From NCBI GenBank assembly GCA_947044405.1, contig CAMRHE010000167.1, positions 1,054,001 through 1,118,000 of the forward strand: a stretch of 64,000 nucleotides of DNA, given 5' to 3'. The notes under the pieces were generated by a model, which saw only the letters and a list, made by a program, of their open reading frames with translations, was not told the origin of the DNA and searched no databases. The stretch's first letter is position 1; every line of letters begins with the position of its first letter. The position numbers and the translations under genes were made by a program. This stretch comes from Leptodactylus fallax (lineage: Eukaryota; Chordata; Amphibia; Anura; Leptodactylidae). Below are positions 11,943 to 24,800 of the stretch, in pieces.

Positions 11943-12235
11943 CGACCAATCAGGTACCGCGTTTCATATTTCCGGCGGAGTTCAGGCTTGAGAGCGAGCC
12001 TCTGATTGGTTGCTGCTTGAGAAGACTCCCGTTGTCTCGGAGTATGGAGAACTTTCCAGAATTTTATACGGATCTAGGGGCTAAATTTCCTAACAACCAA
12101 TCAGATGCCGAGTTACACATTTCCAGCATAGTGGAGGGAACAAGAGCGACCCTGTGATTGGTCAATGCCTGAGGTGACGTCCTTTGTGTCTTCAGAGAAG
12201 AACTTACCAGAGTTTTATACAGACGTGGGTTTTAC
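11943..12235. promoter_or_regulatory. Duplicated promoter-like module with inverted CCAAT pairs
   Basis: Two imperfect tandem copies of about 151 bp. Each holds a CCAAT box followed about 60 bp later by its inverse ATTGG: 11946-11950 and 12005-12009 in copy 1, 12097-12101 and 12157-12161 in copy 2. Each copy ends with a TTTATAC box (near 12063 and 12214). A CRE-like TGACGTCC lies near 12175. Inverted CCAAT pairs are a known NF-Y arrangement in vertebrate promoters. The position upstream of the candidate MFSD6L exon 1 fits a promoter, but the module could also drive plus-strand transcription. No plus-strand gene is seen. Confidence 0.4.
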
Positions 12236-12614
12236 CTAATGGTGGACGGTCTGCTTTGTTTAAGTGGCTGAGCTGAGGTAGTTTTGCCAAGTGCTGGTTG
12301 AAATATTGGGAGGGAATTCTTCAGAGCAGTTATGGTAATACATTATACAGGTTGTTGTGGCCCTCAGCTTCATAGGGCCACACAAAGCACTGCAGACACT
12401 TTGTAAAGGGAGACACTGAACACCACATAGACTACACATAGCTTGTCCATACAATATAATAATATTTATTTCCCTTCTTGGGTGTTTTTAGACATTATGG
12501 TTGAAGCTTAGTTAAAATACAATTTTGCAGTACGTTTTTTATGGTTCACGCTTTTGCAGGTCGGACATTACATAAATGTGTTTCACCCCATCACATCGTA
12601 GTACAAACTGCATA

Positions 12615-13328
12615 AGGCTAAAGCCCCATGCTGCGGAAACGCTGCGTTTTTGCCCGTTGTGAAAAAAAACCTCTGTGTTTTACAATACCAGCAAAGTGAA
12701 TGAAATTTTTAGTTAATCTCATCCACACATTGCGGGGAAAAAACACCGCAGAAAAACGCAGCAGGTCAATCTTGGCTGCGGAAACGTATTTTCCCTATAG
12801 ATTTAATAAGGGAAGAAAAATTTTTTGCGTCTTTGCTTCATTTTTTTCTGTGGTGTTTTTGCTAGCTATGGTTCGCTATGTGGGGCCTTAGCTGTAGCGA
12901 AACAGCGAAAAACACAGCGAAAAAATGCAACGAAAACGCATCGCACTTTTATCCTGCAGAGATTTTCATTGAGTTTTCCCTCCGTTTTTTTCCTTATTAA
13001 AGCTATAGGGAAAGCTCTCGCAATTCCAAAGCTAAAATTCACATGCTGCATTTGACATCTCTGCGAACTTTCTATCTAAAGCGCTGCAGGATGCCACGTG
13101 GCGTCTTAGCTAAAAAGCGGTTACCCGTGGACCCTATGGACTATAATATGGGGAAAAAACGGAAGCATTTCCACAAGTAAAATTGACATACTACGTTTTT
13201 GAAAATGCAGCTTTTCCGCAGTGTTTTTTTGCCCACAAAGTGTAGATGGGATTAGCCAGAATTTTTATTCACTTTGCTGGTACTGTAAAATGCAGCACAA
13301 TTTCTACAACTTGGGGCCTTAGCCTAAG
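12615..13328. repeat. MITE cluster, ggccccac family
   Basis: Starts ataaggctaaagccccatgc, has an internal copy of the end at 12880-12895 (atgtggggccttagc), and ends cttggggccttagcctaag. A-rich and T-rich runs with repeated gcgaaaaa words fill the inside. Short overlapping frames here are repeat shadows. Confidence 0.65.
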
Positions 13329-13552
13329 GCTAGATTTACAAGAAAGAGGTGCAAGTCAATTTTTCACGGCCGTCTTGCACCCGAGAGGCACCCGTTTTCA
13401 AAATGGCCAAAAATAGGACATGACCTATATTTTGACGGTCCATGACAAACGACCATCAAAATATAGGTCATGTGAATAGCTCCCATTGAAAGTAAGACGG
13501 TCCTGTGACGTCTCATAGCCAATATTCATCATGTGAATGTAACCTTAGCCTT
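13325..13552. repeat. MITE with internal hairpin
   Basis: Ends taaggctagatttacaag and atgtgaatgtaaccttagcc. Inner palindrome: acctatattttgacggtc against gaccatcaaaatataggt, centred near 13445. Confidence 0.65.
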
Positions 13553-15327
13553 AAAATGTATTTATTTATTTTTTTTAAATGCGGTTTTAACTGCACCTCC
13601 AATGCAGTGCGTCAGATTTACAAATAATGCCTAAGTTTTAGACAGTGCAAACAAAGTTTCTAATTCTGCTTAATAAATCTGTCATATTGTTATATTGTGT
13701 AGTCTAACATTACGCGACTCATTAGTTGGCTTAGTAATTTTGGCGCATTTTTGAAGCGCGACATCACATCTTGAAACGCTGCCCCTTTTCAGATAAGTCA
13801 CACCCCTTTCTTACAAGTTGTACAAGTGTCTAAAAGTTTCCAAAACACTTGATAGCAGCATGTTAGACAGTTATTTTGGTACAATTTATGACAGAATTCT
13901 GGCATGTTTTGCTTAGTTAATCTCCTCCAATATTTGAATACATCCTTAAGGCCGAGGCCCCACATGGAGTAAAGGCTGAAGTTTGGCCGTGGTGGAAATG
14001 CCGCAGAAGAAAACGCAATGTTTTACAGTCCCTGCATAATTCATTCTAGTGAATCCCATCCACACATTGCGGGAAAATACACACAGCGGATACGCTCCGA
14101 TTTCCAAAACCGTTGTGGTTTTCGAATCGCAGCATGTCAATTATACATACGGAAATGCTGGTGGTTTCCCTTTAGGTATAATTGAAGCAGAAAGTCCACA
14201 GAGGTAACCTCTGGTGTCTCCTGCTGTTGGCTGGTCCTGCTGCTCCTGGGATCTTGTTCTGGTGGAAGTCCTTGTTGCACGTGATTGCTGAGGCCAATCA
14301 GTGGCTTAAAGGAAGGACACGGTACGTCACATGTAACGTATGTGAGTGACGTCCTCTTTCTTTTCTTTAGGCCACTGATAGGCCTCAGCGGTCACATGAA
14401 AGAACATGGAAGAAGCAACGGGGCGCCACTGGATTGTACAGCGGCAGGAGGCACTGAAGCACTGGGGACAGGTGAGTATGGGTTTTTTTCACCTTCCCCA
14501 GCCTCCTTGTGTAAAATTGTACATCCTGGACAACCCCTTTAAACCTTTTTTTGCAGAAGTTTTCAGATTTTTCTTTTCTCCTCTGGCTGCCAGGGCAATT
14601 TTCACAGTTTTGAGATGGACAAATAATTAGCAAAACATTACCGATCATTAGAAATGAGCTCCATTCCATTACACAACACTTTAAAGGGTTCCGGAGCTTT
14701 CATGAAAAGTATGTGCAGGGTCTTGCTTGGCAGTCTGTTCCATGCCTGTATAAGCCTTCATACATGGTGTCCTATCAGGTTTTCTGCTGCTACCTCTTCT
14801 GACCAGAAGAGGGCAATCTTGTTATATACAACTTTTTTTCACCTAATTGGCTACTCAGTGGCACTAAAAGATTAGAGATTAGTACTGGTAGGACATTGTT
14901 TTGATGGACATAAAAATAGACATGTGAATAAACCCATAGACATTCATGGGTTTTTAAATTGACTGTTAGTCACTGTCGTGTGGATAAGACTATAAACGGA
15001 CTGACATGTTTATTTTTCACGGACGATTGGTCTGTGAAAAAGGGCAACATTTTTGTTCCTTCCAGTTCTGGTGATTTTATGAAGACATGTACATGCAGGT
15101 TTAGGCCTTAGTGATGTTAATGAACTCTGCACACGATGAACTCTTATTTTTAGGAGGTTTGGTGTATGTAACTTTTTGTTTGGTTTCCACTTTTAGCAAC
15201 TAATATAAATTTGCATTTTTTTTTTATAAAACATACTCTTTAAATTAAAACTGCATGAAGGTGTCTGTTTTTATATAGTACCAAGTGGCATTTTGACAAT
15301 GCTGCAGGTATACTTTCAGAAAATATA
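13553..15327. other. Intergenic repeats between MFSD6L and PIK3R6
   Basis: A ggccccac-family MITE fragment (13950-14200), and an inverted pair ctgaggccaatcagtggc (14288) with gccactgataggcctcag (14372). There are also ttaggccttagtg fragments. No exon seen. Confidence 0.5.
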
Positions 15328-15329
15328 TA

Positions 15330-16973
15330 CAGTCATATGAAAAAGTTTGGGCACCCCTATTAATCTTAATCATTTTTAGTTCTAAATATTTGGGTGTTTG
15401 CAACAGCCATTTCAATTTGATATATCTAATAACTGATGGACACAGTAATATTTCAGGATTGAAATGAGGTTTATTGTACTAACAGAAAATGTGCAATATG
15501 CATTAAACCAAAATTTGACCGGTGCAAAAATTTGGGTACCCTTATTTTATTGATTTGAATACTCCTAACTACTTTTTACTGACTTACTGAAGCACAAAAT
15601 TGGTTTTGTAACCTCACTGAGCTTTGAACTTCATAGCCAGGTGTATCCAATCATGAGAAAAGGTATTTAAGGTGGCCAATTGCAAGTTGTTCTCCTATTT
15701 GAATCTCCTCTGAAGATTGGCATCATGGGCTCCTCAAAACAACTCTCAAATGATCTGAAAACAAAGATTGTTCAACATAGTTGTTCAGGGGAAGGATACA
15801 AAAAGTCTCAGAGATTTAACCTGTCAGTTTCCACTGTGAGGAACATAGTAAGGAAATGGAAGACCACAGGGACAGTTCTTGTTAAGCCCAGAAGTGGCAG
15901 GCCAAGAAAAATATCAGAAAGGCAGTGAAGAAGAATGGTGAGAACAGTCAAGGACAATCCACAGACCACCTCCAAAGAGCTGCAGCGTCATCTTGCTGCA
16001 GATGGTGTCACTGTGCATCGGTCAACAATACAGCACACTTTGCACAAGAAGAAGCTGTATGGGAGAGTGATGCCAAAGAAGCCGTTTCTGAAAGCACGCC
16101 ACAAACAGAGTCGCCTGAGGTATGCAAAAGCACATTTGGACAAGCCAGCTTCATTTTGGAAGAAGGTCCTGTGGACTGATGAAACAAAGATTGAGTTGTT
16201 TGGTCATACAAAAAGGCGTTATGCATGGCGTCCAAAAAAACACAGCATTCCAAGAAAAACACTTGCTACCCACTGTAAAATTTGGTGGAGGTTCCATCAT
16301 GCTTTGGGGCTGTGTGGCCAATGCCGGCACCCGGAATCTTGTTAACGTTGAGGGTCGCATGGATTCAACTCAGTATCAGCAGATTCTTGCGAATAATGTA
16401 CAAGAATCAGTGACTAATTTGAAGTTACGCCGGGGATGGATATTTCAGCAAGACAATGATCCAAAACACAGCTCCAAATCTACTCAGGCATTCATGCAGA
16501 GGAACAATCACAATGTTCTGGAATGGCCATCCCAGTCCCCAGACCTGAATATCATTGAACATCTGTGGGATAATTTGAAGCGGGCTGTCCATGCTCGGCG
16601 ACCATCAAACTTAACTGAACTGGAATTGTTTTGTAAAGAGGAATGGTCAAAAATACCTTCATCCAGGATCCAGGAACTGATTAAAAGCTACAGGAAGCGA
16701 CTAGAGGCTGTTATTTTTGCAAAAGGAGGATCTACAAAATATTAATGTCACTTTTCTGTTGAGGTGCCCATACTTTTGCACCGGTCAAATTTTGTTTTAA
16801 TGCATATTGCACATTTTCTGTTAGTACAATAAACCTCATTTCAATCCTGAAATATTACTGTGTCCATCAGTTATTAGATATATCAAATTGAAATGGCTGT
16901 TGCAAACACCCAAATATTTAGAACTAAAAATGATTAAGATTAATAGGGGTGCCCAAACTTTTTCATATGACTG
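15330..16973 (+). mobile_element. Tc1-like transposon with long inverted repeats, inactive
   Basis: A 1644-bp element between TA duplications (15328-15329 and 16974-16975). Terminal repeats are about 210 bp (15330-15541 and 16763-16973), starting cagtcatatgaaaaagtttg. The tttgggcacccc motif near the outer end recurs in altered form at the inner end of each repeat. This is the IR/DR arrangement known from Sleeping Beauty-type elements. The transposase inside is broken. Confidence 0.93.
15725..16745 (+). pseudogene. Broken Tc1 (DD34E) transposase
   Basis: From MGSSKQLSNDLKTKIVQHS to GSTKY, about 340 codons, with two lesions. An in-frame TGA at 15926-15928, between SERQ and RRMVRT, looks like decay of a CGA codon. 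A one-base frame change lies near 16262-16271, just before PTVKFGGGSIMLWG. All three catalytic acids remain (LWTDETK, QQDNDPKH, NIIEHLW), and the last two are 34 residues apart. It cannot make a full protein. Confidence 0.9.
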
Positions 16974-17360
16974 TAGGTATGGAGGGTTAGTATAATTTTT
17001 TAATGTTGCAAAAAAGGGCATGGTGATGTGAATCTAGCTTGAGAGAAAAAAACTATGCACGTTTACATGTTGAGATCATACTGGGCAGAGGCTTAAGCCT
17101 TATTCACACGACAGTGCCACTTGTCACACACTTAATGTTCATGAAAAACTGTCAGTCCATTGAATCCCCTTGAAGGGGCTTATTCATGTGATGTGAATAA
17201 CAGACATGTGTTTTAAAACCCATCAATGTCTATGCGTCTACTCACTTGGTTATCTTTATGTCTGTCAAAACGGAGAAAGATAGAGCATGTCAGTTTTTAG
17301 GTGGCCATGAAATAGTTTGTCAAAAAAAAAAAAGGACATGTGAATAGACCCATAGACAAG

Positions 17361-17566
17361 CTAAGTTCACATCTGCGCCAGAGTCTCTGTTGGAGGAATC
17401 GGCAGAAAAAAAGGTCCTGTACGGAGAACTTTTGTCTCTGCCAGTGTAGTCTATGCAGTCTGTCGCTGTCCATGGGTAACCGCTGTTTTGGCGGACAGGC
17501 TCTCCGTTGTTCGGGTACCCCGATGGACCTGAACGTCAGAGAGCCCAGCGCAGTTGTGAGCCTAGC
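17361..17566. repeat. MITE, gttcacatctg family
   Basis: Ends ctaagttcacatctgcgcc and gcgcagttgtgagcctag. 206 bp, no coding content. Confidence 0.7.
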
Positions 17567-17930
17567 CTAATCCTTAAGTTAAAGATACGTTCATACCACA
17601 TTTCTGATCTCAGACATGGAATTCTGACTAATATACACAAACATTTGACAATTTTTTGACACATCCAGTAAAAACCAGAAGTGTTGTATGTAGTTGCATG
17701 TTTTTTTCCTGGATGGAATAGCACAGACAACGCTGCTATGACAGGAAAGCATAGTATAAAAAAAATGTAATGGTATTAGTTTCTTCTATAGAAGTCTAGA
17801 TTGCCGATAATTATTATTTTATTTTTTTTGTTGTCGTAAAAATTGGCAAACAAGTTTTTAAGACCGATCCATTTTTTTTATTCTATAAGTGGTGTGAAAG
17901 GAACCTAACATTTACACACTTTATAAACCT

Positions 17931-18237
17931 TTAGGCTAGGCCTACACGGCGACTTTTACCGCAATTCCCATCACATGCCCAAAGATCACCAGGTTCCCCT
18001 GCTAATCCTTCTCTAATCTTAATGAATGGAGTCGCCTATACCTCTAGTGTTCCGTGACCATGACTTGTAGTCTCAAAAAGTCGAGCAATATTTAACTCAA
18101 AGTCGCAGTTGCGGTATACTATTGTGTGCAGTGTGATTCCATTCAATAACATTCGTGAAGGAGTTGCAGGATGACCTGGCAATTTTTGGTCACACAACAG
18201 AAGTTCCAGCCAAAGCCATCGTGTAGCCCTAGCCTTA
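17931..18237. repeat. MITE, ggctaggcctacac family
   Basis: Ends taggctaggcctacacggc and atcgtgtagccctagcctta are inverted copies. Ends less than 100 bp from the PIK3R6 polyadenylation site. Confidence 0.65.
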
Positions 18238-18324
18238 GTTCTGGAAAAATACTAATGATATTGACTGTTTGCCACTAGGTGGCACTGTGAAATAAACTTC
18301 AGCAAAAAAAACACCGAGCACCAT

Positions 18325-18701
18325 TCACTCACCGTGTTGGAAGTTTATTTGTTAAAGTAATTTCTATAAATAAATATATTTCTCTTCTCCCTTATAAACA
18401 GCAGAAATCACTTTGATCAGCCCAAGAAGAAAATTATTGATCATCTATGTCCAACCCGTATAGGAAGTAGAGACCTCTTCCAGTTGTGGGAATTGATCCT
18501 GGAAGTGCTTGTAGTCCTTTCCTAGTGACCAAACTAAGTTATACAGATAGTAATGTGAGTTTGTTTCCAGTGTATACACTTGTTACAGTTGTGATATTAA
18601 AACCACTGCTCCATAAAACATTAGTGTGTTGGTTGCTGTAAATTGTTAATCATCCAGAGAGTGCAGTGCGGTAGTTTACACAGGGCTAGGAGTCCTAGTA
18701 G
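18325..18701 (-). other. PIK3R6: PIK3R6 3' UTR with polyadenylation signal
   Basis: AATAAA on the minus strand at 18349-18344 lies about 350 bases after the stop codon. No earlier canonical signal was seen. The end point is taken as 15-25 bases past the hexamer. Confidence 0.6.
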
Positions 18702-18858
18702 TCACTGAATGATTCCTGCAAATGTGTTGATGGGTAGAAGAAGTGATTTTGTCATGTATCTGCTCAGTCCACAGTCTTCTTTACCATCCCCATGAGCTCG
18801 TGATGCCCGCATTTTCTGTAGGCTGTATCCAGGCTCCTGGCAAGGGGAAACTTCAAAG
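18702..18858 (-). CDS. PIK3R6: PIK3R6 last coding exon 19 (residues 685-736 and stop)
   Basis: The acceptor tttttttcag opens FEVSPCQEPGYSLQ, and the exon ends LLLPINTFAGIIQ then TGA at 18704-18702. Human ends LLMPINTFSGIVQ, so the C-terminus is complete. Confidence 0.92.
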
Positions 18859-21800
18859 CTGAAAAAAAGGAATTATAAGTTAAAAGGTTATAAGCTTGTG
18901 GCAGGTGTGTTTTTTATTACATTATATGTAATAAAAAAAAACATGGAGTTATATTCTTGTACATAGAAGGCAGTATTATAGCAGTTATATTCTTGTACAT
19001 ATGAGTAGTATTATAGCAGTTATATTCTTGTACATATGAGTAGTATTATAGTAGTTATATTCTTGTACATAGGAGCAGTATTATAGTAGTTATATTCTTG
19101 TACATAGGAGCAGTATTATAGTAGTTATATTCTTGTACACAGGAGCAGTATTATAGTAGTTATATTCTTGTACATGGGGCAGTATTATAGTAGTTATATT
19201 CTTGTACATAGGAGGCAGTATTACAGTAGTTATATTCTTGTACATAGGGGCAGTATTACAGTAGTTATATTCTTGTACATAGGAGCAGTATTATAGTAGT
19301 TATATTCTTGTACATAGGAGTAGTATTATAGTAGTTATATTCTTGTACATAGGAGTAGTATTATAGTAGTTATATTCTTGCACATAGGAGCAGTATTATA
19401 GTAGTTATATTCTTGTACATAGGGACAGTATTATAGTAGTTATATTCTTGTACATAGGAGCAGTATTATAGTAGTTATATTCTTGTACATAGGAGTAGTA
19501 TTATAGCAGTTATATTCTAGTAAATAGGAGGCAGTATTATAGTAGTTATATTCTTATAAATAGGAGCAGTATTATAGTAGTTATATTCTTGTACATAGGA
19601 GTAGTATTATAGCAGTTATATTCTAGTAAATAGGAGGCAGTATTATAGTAGTTATATTCTTATACATAGGAGCAGTATTATAGTAGTTATATTCTTGTAC
19701 ATAGGGGGCAGTATTATAGTAGTTATATTCTTGTACATAGGAGCAGTATTATAGTAGTTATATTCTTGTACATAGGAGTAGTATTATAGTAATTATATTC
19801 TTGTACATAGGAGCAGTATTATAGTAGGTATATTCTTGTACATAGGAGCAGTATTATAGTAGTTATATTCTTATACATAGGGGGCAGTATTATAGTAGTT
19901 ATATTCTTGTACATAGGAGCAGTATTATAGTAGTTATATTCTTGTACATAGGAGCAGTATTATAGTAGTTATATTCTTGTACATAGGAGCAGTATTGTAG
20001 TAGTTATATTCTTGTACATAGGAGCAGTATTATAGTAGTTATATTCTTGTACATAGGAGCAGTATTATAATTATAGTAGTTATATTCTGGTATGAATAAG
20101 AGTAAAAGTTTAGGCATATTTTTTTCTTTACAGTGATAGTCTAGTTCCCTGGGCCTGGATGCCTATCACTTGCAGGGAGGTTTCTGTTGAAGTGTTTAAG
20201 CATACCCAACTTAAATGACAAACATATGTTTCATTACAGCCTACCTGGACACATTATTGTACACCCTTCGGCTGTCTTTGTCCAGCTGTAGACTCAGCGT
20301 TCTGAGATCCAGGCTCCTCATTTGGATGCTTGATGTTTTTAGTCCATTAGGTGTGCACTACAATCAATAAAACCGTTACATCATCAGACCTGCTACATGA
20401 CATCATCAAGCAGGGGAGTGATTTCTATGCTGTTAATGAACTCACCAATGCAGAGCGCCCGAATGATGATGATTTTCCTATTTCATCAATGTAGACATTC
20501 AAGCACACCAGATCTGTAAAATATATTTATCATAATGAGATATTCACCTTTCTGCATATGCCCCCTACTGGTTAAAGAGTGAACAGTTCTCACCATCTGT
20601 TTCATTACTTGGTATTGTTTTAATGACTGCCCCGGATGTTCTCAACACAAAGGATCCCTCTTTTTCTCTATTACTGGCCAAAGCCTGATGCATTAAAAAA
20701 ATAAATTGCAATTATTATTTCAGCCATTAATAAACATGACATTTTTATACATATTTTACATGTCTATTATCTGAAATTTTCTCCAGATTTATTTTTTGGG
20801 TACCTTTTGATAATGCACCTGGACTCCTGCTCCTCGAGAATCCACCACCGTCTTCTTTTTGGTCATTGTGCTCACTGAACAAAGAAAACTTTATTAGCAT
20901 AATGCACCGATAGAAAAGATGTTATTTTGTGCAAATGAAATCTGTGCACACTAAGGCCCCATGCTCATGACCGTAATTGTTTTCAGTATATTGTCTGCAA
21001 TTGCGGATCGTATATGGACCCATTCATTTCTATGGCCCCACACACATCTCTAGTTTTTTTTTATATCAGTGTCCTTGCCATAGAAATTATCTGCACAATA
21101 TAGAGCAAGACCAGGTCCTATAGGGGATTATAGTAGTCTTTTTGCAGGTCTGTGATTGAGGATGACATACTGATGCACTGCGGACATGTTTTTTTTTTTT
21201 TTTTTTTGCAGAATATCAGTATGCGTGTAGCCGAAGGGAATTCCTCTTCATTATCTGCTGCCGTATTCGGCTGCAGGCTACCCACAACGGGATGCCGATG
21301 CAGGGCAGATGAATGGGCCTAATCAGCAGGTAGTCTCAAGCCACATAATCCACGGCAAGATCGAGCAGGACGTTTATTTTTTCAGTGTCCTACTGCGATC
21401 TCTGCCTCCCATTGAAAGCAATGGGAAACAGAATCCGCCCCCAAATCCTCAGCAAACTTCTACGTGCGAACGCTGCCTTAAGCCTAAACCTGCCACCCTT
21501 GTGATGTCAGATATATAATCACAAAACTCTGTTGCGTGACACCCTGCATTTGGGTGACATGACAAAGATGATATGGCATGCAAGCAAGCAAAGGCAGAAT
21601 CACCATAGGGGATAGATTGATAAGTCACACTTATTGAGTAATGGAGATGATAATGATCATATTTTTTTACATTTTTCATTGGGCTCACATGGAAAGAAAT
21701 AAAGCCAATACACAAACAAAGCACCAATGTAAGAGCCTAAATTACATTTATCATCAGACCTTACATTGGGGCTAAATTATGTGAACCAATGTCGACACAA

Positions 21801-24800
21801 CAGCACCCATGTAAGGATGTTAGCAGCGGTGTGATGACAGTGTTATCTGAATGTAGTGTAGTCCCTGGTGATGAATATTTGTTTTTTGCAGATTTTCCCA
21901 AGGAATTAACAAAGCAATAAAGTTTTAACCCATCTCTTATCACGAGACACCATCCATGTGTATCAGAGTGCCATGATATGCCATCACTCCTTGATCGGTG
22001 TTTCTCTGACCTTTCAGACCCCAACAAATCCAGGATATAAAGGATCTGCAGCTCTCATTCAGCTCTGTGTCCCCTTCACTGTCTTTTCCTTTACAATAGT
22101 GTGCCCGTGTACCTGCTCTTCAGGAACCACAGTGCAGCCCCATTAAAGTATGTGTAGTTTCCTGCACAGACCTGTGTCCCTTTTATTCTTGCTATTGCTT
22201 GGAATCCCAGAGGTTGGACCCCCACCACCGATCACAAAGTAATGGTATACCCTAGAAATATGCCATTGCTTTATAAGATGGGAAGACCACTTTAATAAAA
22301 CTTGCTAACAATTTTTCTTTACCTTATTTTTCTACTTGAATATTTTTGTAAAATGAAATAAAAACCTAATTTAATATTCAGTCCTACTTACACTTTGTAA
22401 ATGTACAATCTTGGAGGTCAATTTTAAGCTCACTTAGAAACACGTCATCCACCGGCTCTAGAGATACATCCCTGAAGTGGATCTGAATGGGAGGAAAACG
22501 GGTTATTAAAATGCAATTTATCAATATCAAATGTCAGGTATAAACTTTATGGTTTCATACAAGTGTACTTTAAGGAATTTTCCACTATAGATTATTTATT
22601 TTATATCAACTCTTTCCTTATCTTGTTATCGCTAGAATGGACATTTGGTATGCATAGGTATTTTTTGCCAAGAATGGCCATCAGGCCCCTCCTGTGCCAG
22701 GATGGGTGGGCTCCCCACTGATAACATTCTTTATTGCATTAGTAATGAAAATGTCATAAAACCATGGTGATACACCTTAAAGGATGTACTCGCACTGAAT
22801 GAGCCTCCACGGACTTGCAGGTGGCTAATCTGTTCTAATGTACAGTAGCAGCAAAGTGGTGCAAGTTCAACAAATGTCATCCATATGCTGCTCAAAAACC
22901 TGCAGTACAAACTAACCTATGGGTTTTAAAGCTGTAGCATATCACCTTATTGCAAGGATTGAAAGCAGAACATACCTACTGCAATTACCCAAGATATTCT
23001 GCTGCACAAAAAACTAAATAAACTTACTTGGGGTAATCTCTGCAGTGATGAAATTTGGAAAAATCCACTGCTAATATCCTACAATGGGTAATCAGCAGCA
23101 GACACATGACATGGACAGACCCTAAGGAAATGGAAGAGGAATTCGAGGCAGACTTCCACCTCAAATTCCTCTTCCATTTCTGCACCTCAGGCGCTCTGTG
23201 GTGGAAAGCCGAGCGAGACAGAGCTTCAGCTTTTGGTGCAGATTTCCCCCATTGATTAGAATCAGATGAATGAGAATAATTGGAGAAGCAGCTCGCACCG
23301 CGGGTTTTCATGCTGAATCAGCCGCGGACTCCGTGGCAAGATTGAGCAGGATGCTTGTTTTTTAAGTTCCCTGCTTCAAACATTCCCTCCCATTGAAAAC
23401 AATGGCGAAATTTTATGAAATTCTATAAAATCTGCACCAAATTCTGTCCTGTAAGCATAATCTTAGGTTGTGCTCCCATGTTCAGGTCTTTTGGCACAAT
23501 ATTTGAAGACAAAACCAGGAGTAGTTCATAATGGAAGATAACACATAAAGGACAGATTGTATTTCTCTTCCTTCAATCCACTCCTGTCTTCAAAAACTGC
23601 ATCAAAAAACCTGAACATGTTATCCCAGGCATATTAGAGTGTAATAGAAATAAGCAGGTACATGTCCAATTCTACATCAAATGATTTCCACTCTTAAACC
23701 AGTCATAGACACACAAATGAGACCAATATTTAGTAATAAAGCTTTTATACTTTTTATATTTTTGCTTCTTGCATTAATTGTTCTTGTCAACTTTAGTGGT
23801 CATGTTCTCTTATAATGTATATTCTTTTCATTACTCAACAGGTGGTTACAATAGGCTAAGAGGAAAACTCCTGTCATGCCAAGGAGGATATGAAACCTGT
23901 GCTCCATCCTGAGGTGTGATGGAAAGGACATTCAGAATATAAAAAAATAGTAAGCCTTTATTTTTGTTTTACTAGGAAACTTGTATCACCAAATAATCGA
24001 ATAGAGGAAACCCAAAATAGCGAAAATCAATACATTTATATTTTAATACATAATAGTTGTGTTTCCTGCATTATATTGTGATTGGATGTACTCTTTTAAA
24101 GGGGTTTTCTGGCCCCCATATTGATTTTTCATACTAATTACCTTTTCCACAAGCTGCCCACTAGCAGCTAGGGTCTGGGTGTCGGACCCCCACAGATCAC
24201 ATATTCATGACCTATCCTATGGGGAGGTAATTAATATGAATAGGAGGGATGTTGCACTCACTGCCTGTCCACTAGTAGCTTCTGGCACCTGGAGGCTGCT
24301 GCAATAGCTGATCTGTGTGGGTCCTGGTGTCAGACCCCCCACAGATTGCATACTGATGACTTATCCTGTGGATATATCATCAGTATGAAGAATTGATTTG
24401 GAGATTTTGATATAGTGTAAAATATCAATCTTACCTTGACAGAATAAATCTGAAAGAACACTGGTTGTAATCCAAAGCGCAAGTAATAGGAGGCCACATC
24501 TAAGATGAAAGGGTCAGGAGTGGAATCTCTTGATGGGCATGGTGGCTATTAAAGATATGTCATGGAATAGTTAAGAATGAATAAAACACCTTCTTTGCAA
24601 ATAAAAGGTGTTTTTTTTGTAAAATATCAAACATATCACCAGACAGTATAAGCAAGAGGTTATTTTATTCATGAGCACCTGTTCCTTTTCGCCATCTGAT
24701 GTGTCTCCCAAACTCTGGTATGTGTAAACTATCCCTCTAAACCTCTCATGTGTAATACGGTTAATATCTGGTGGCGTGCAAACCTCAAGTCAATGCAAAT

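Noticed and set aside
18951..20084. Regular repeats of about 35 bp reminiscent of a CRISPR array
   Set aside because: There are no unique spacers: the whole unit is repeated head to tail, and the setting is a vertebrate intron.
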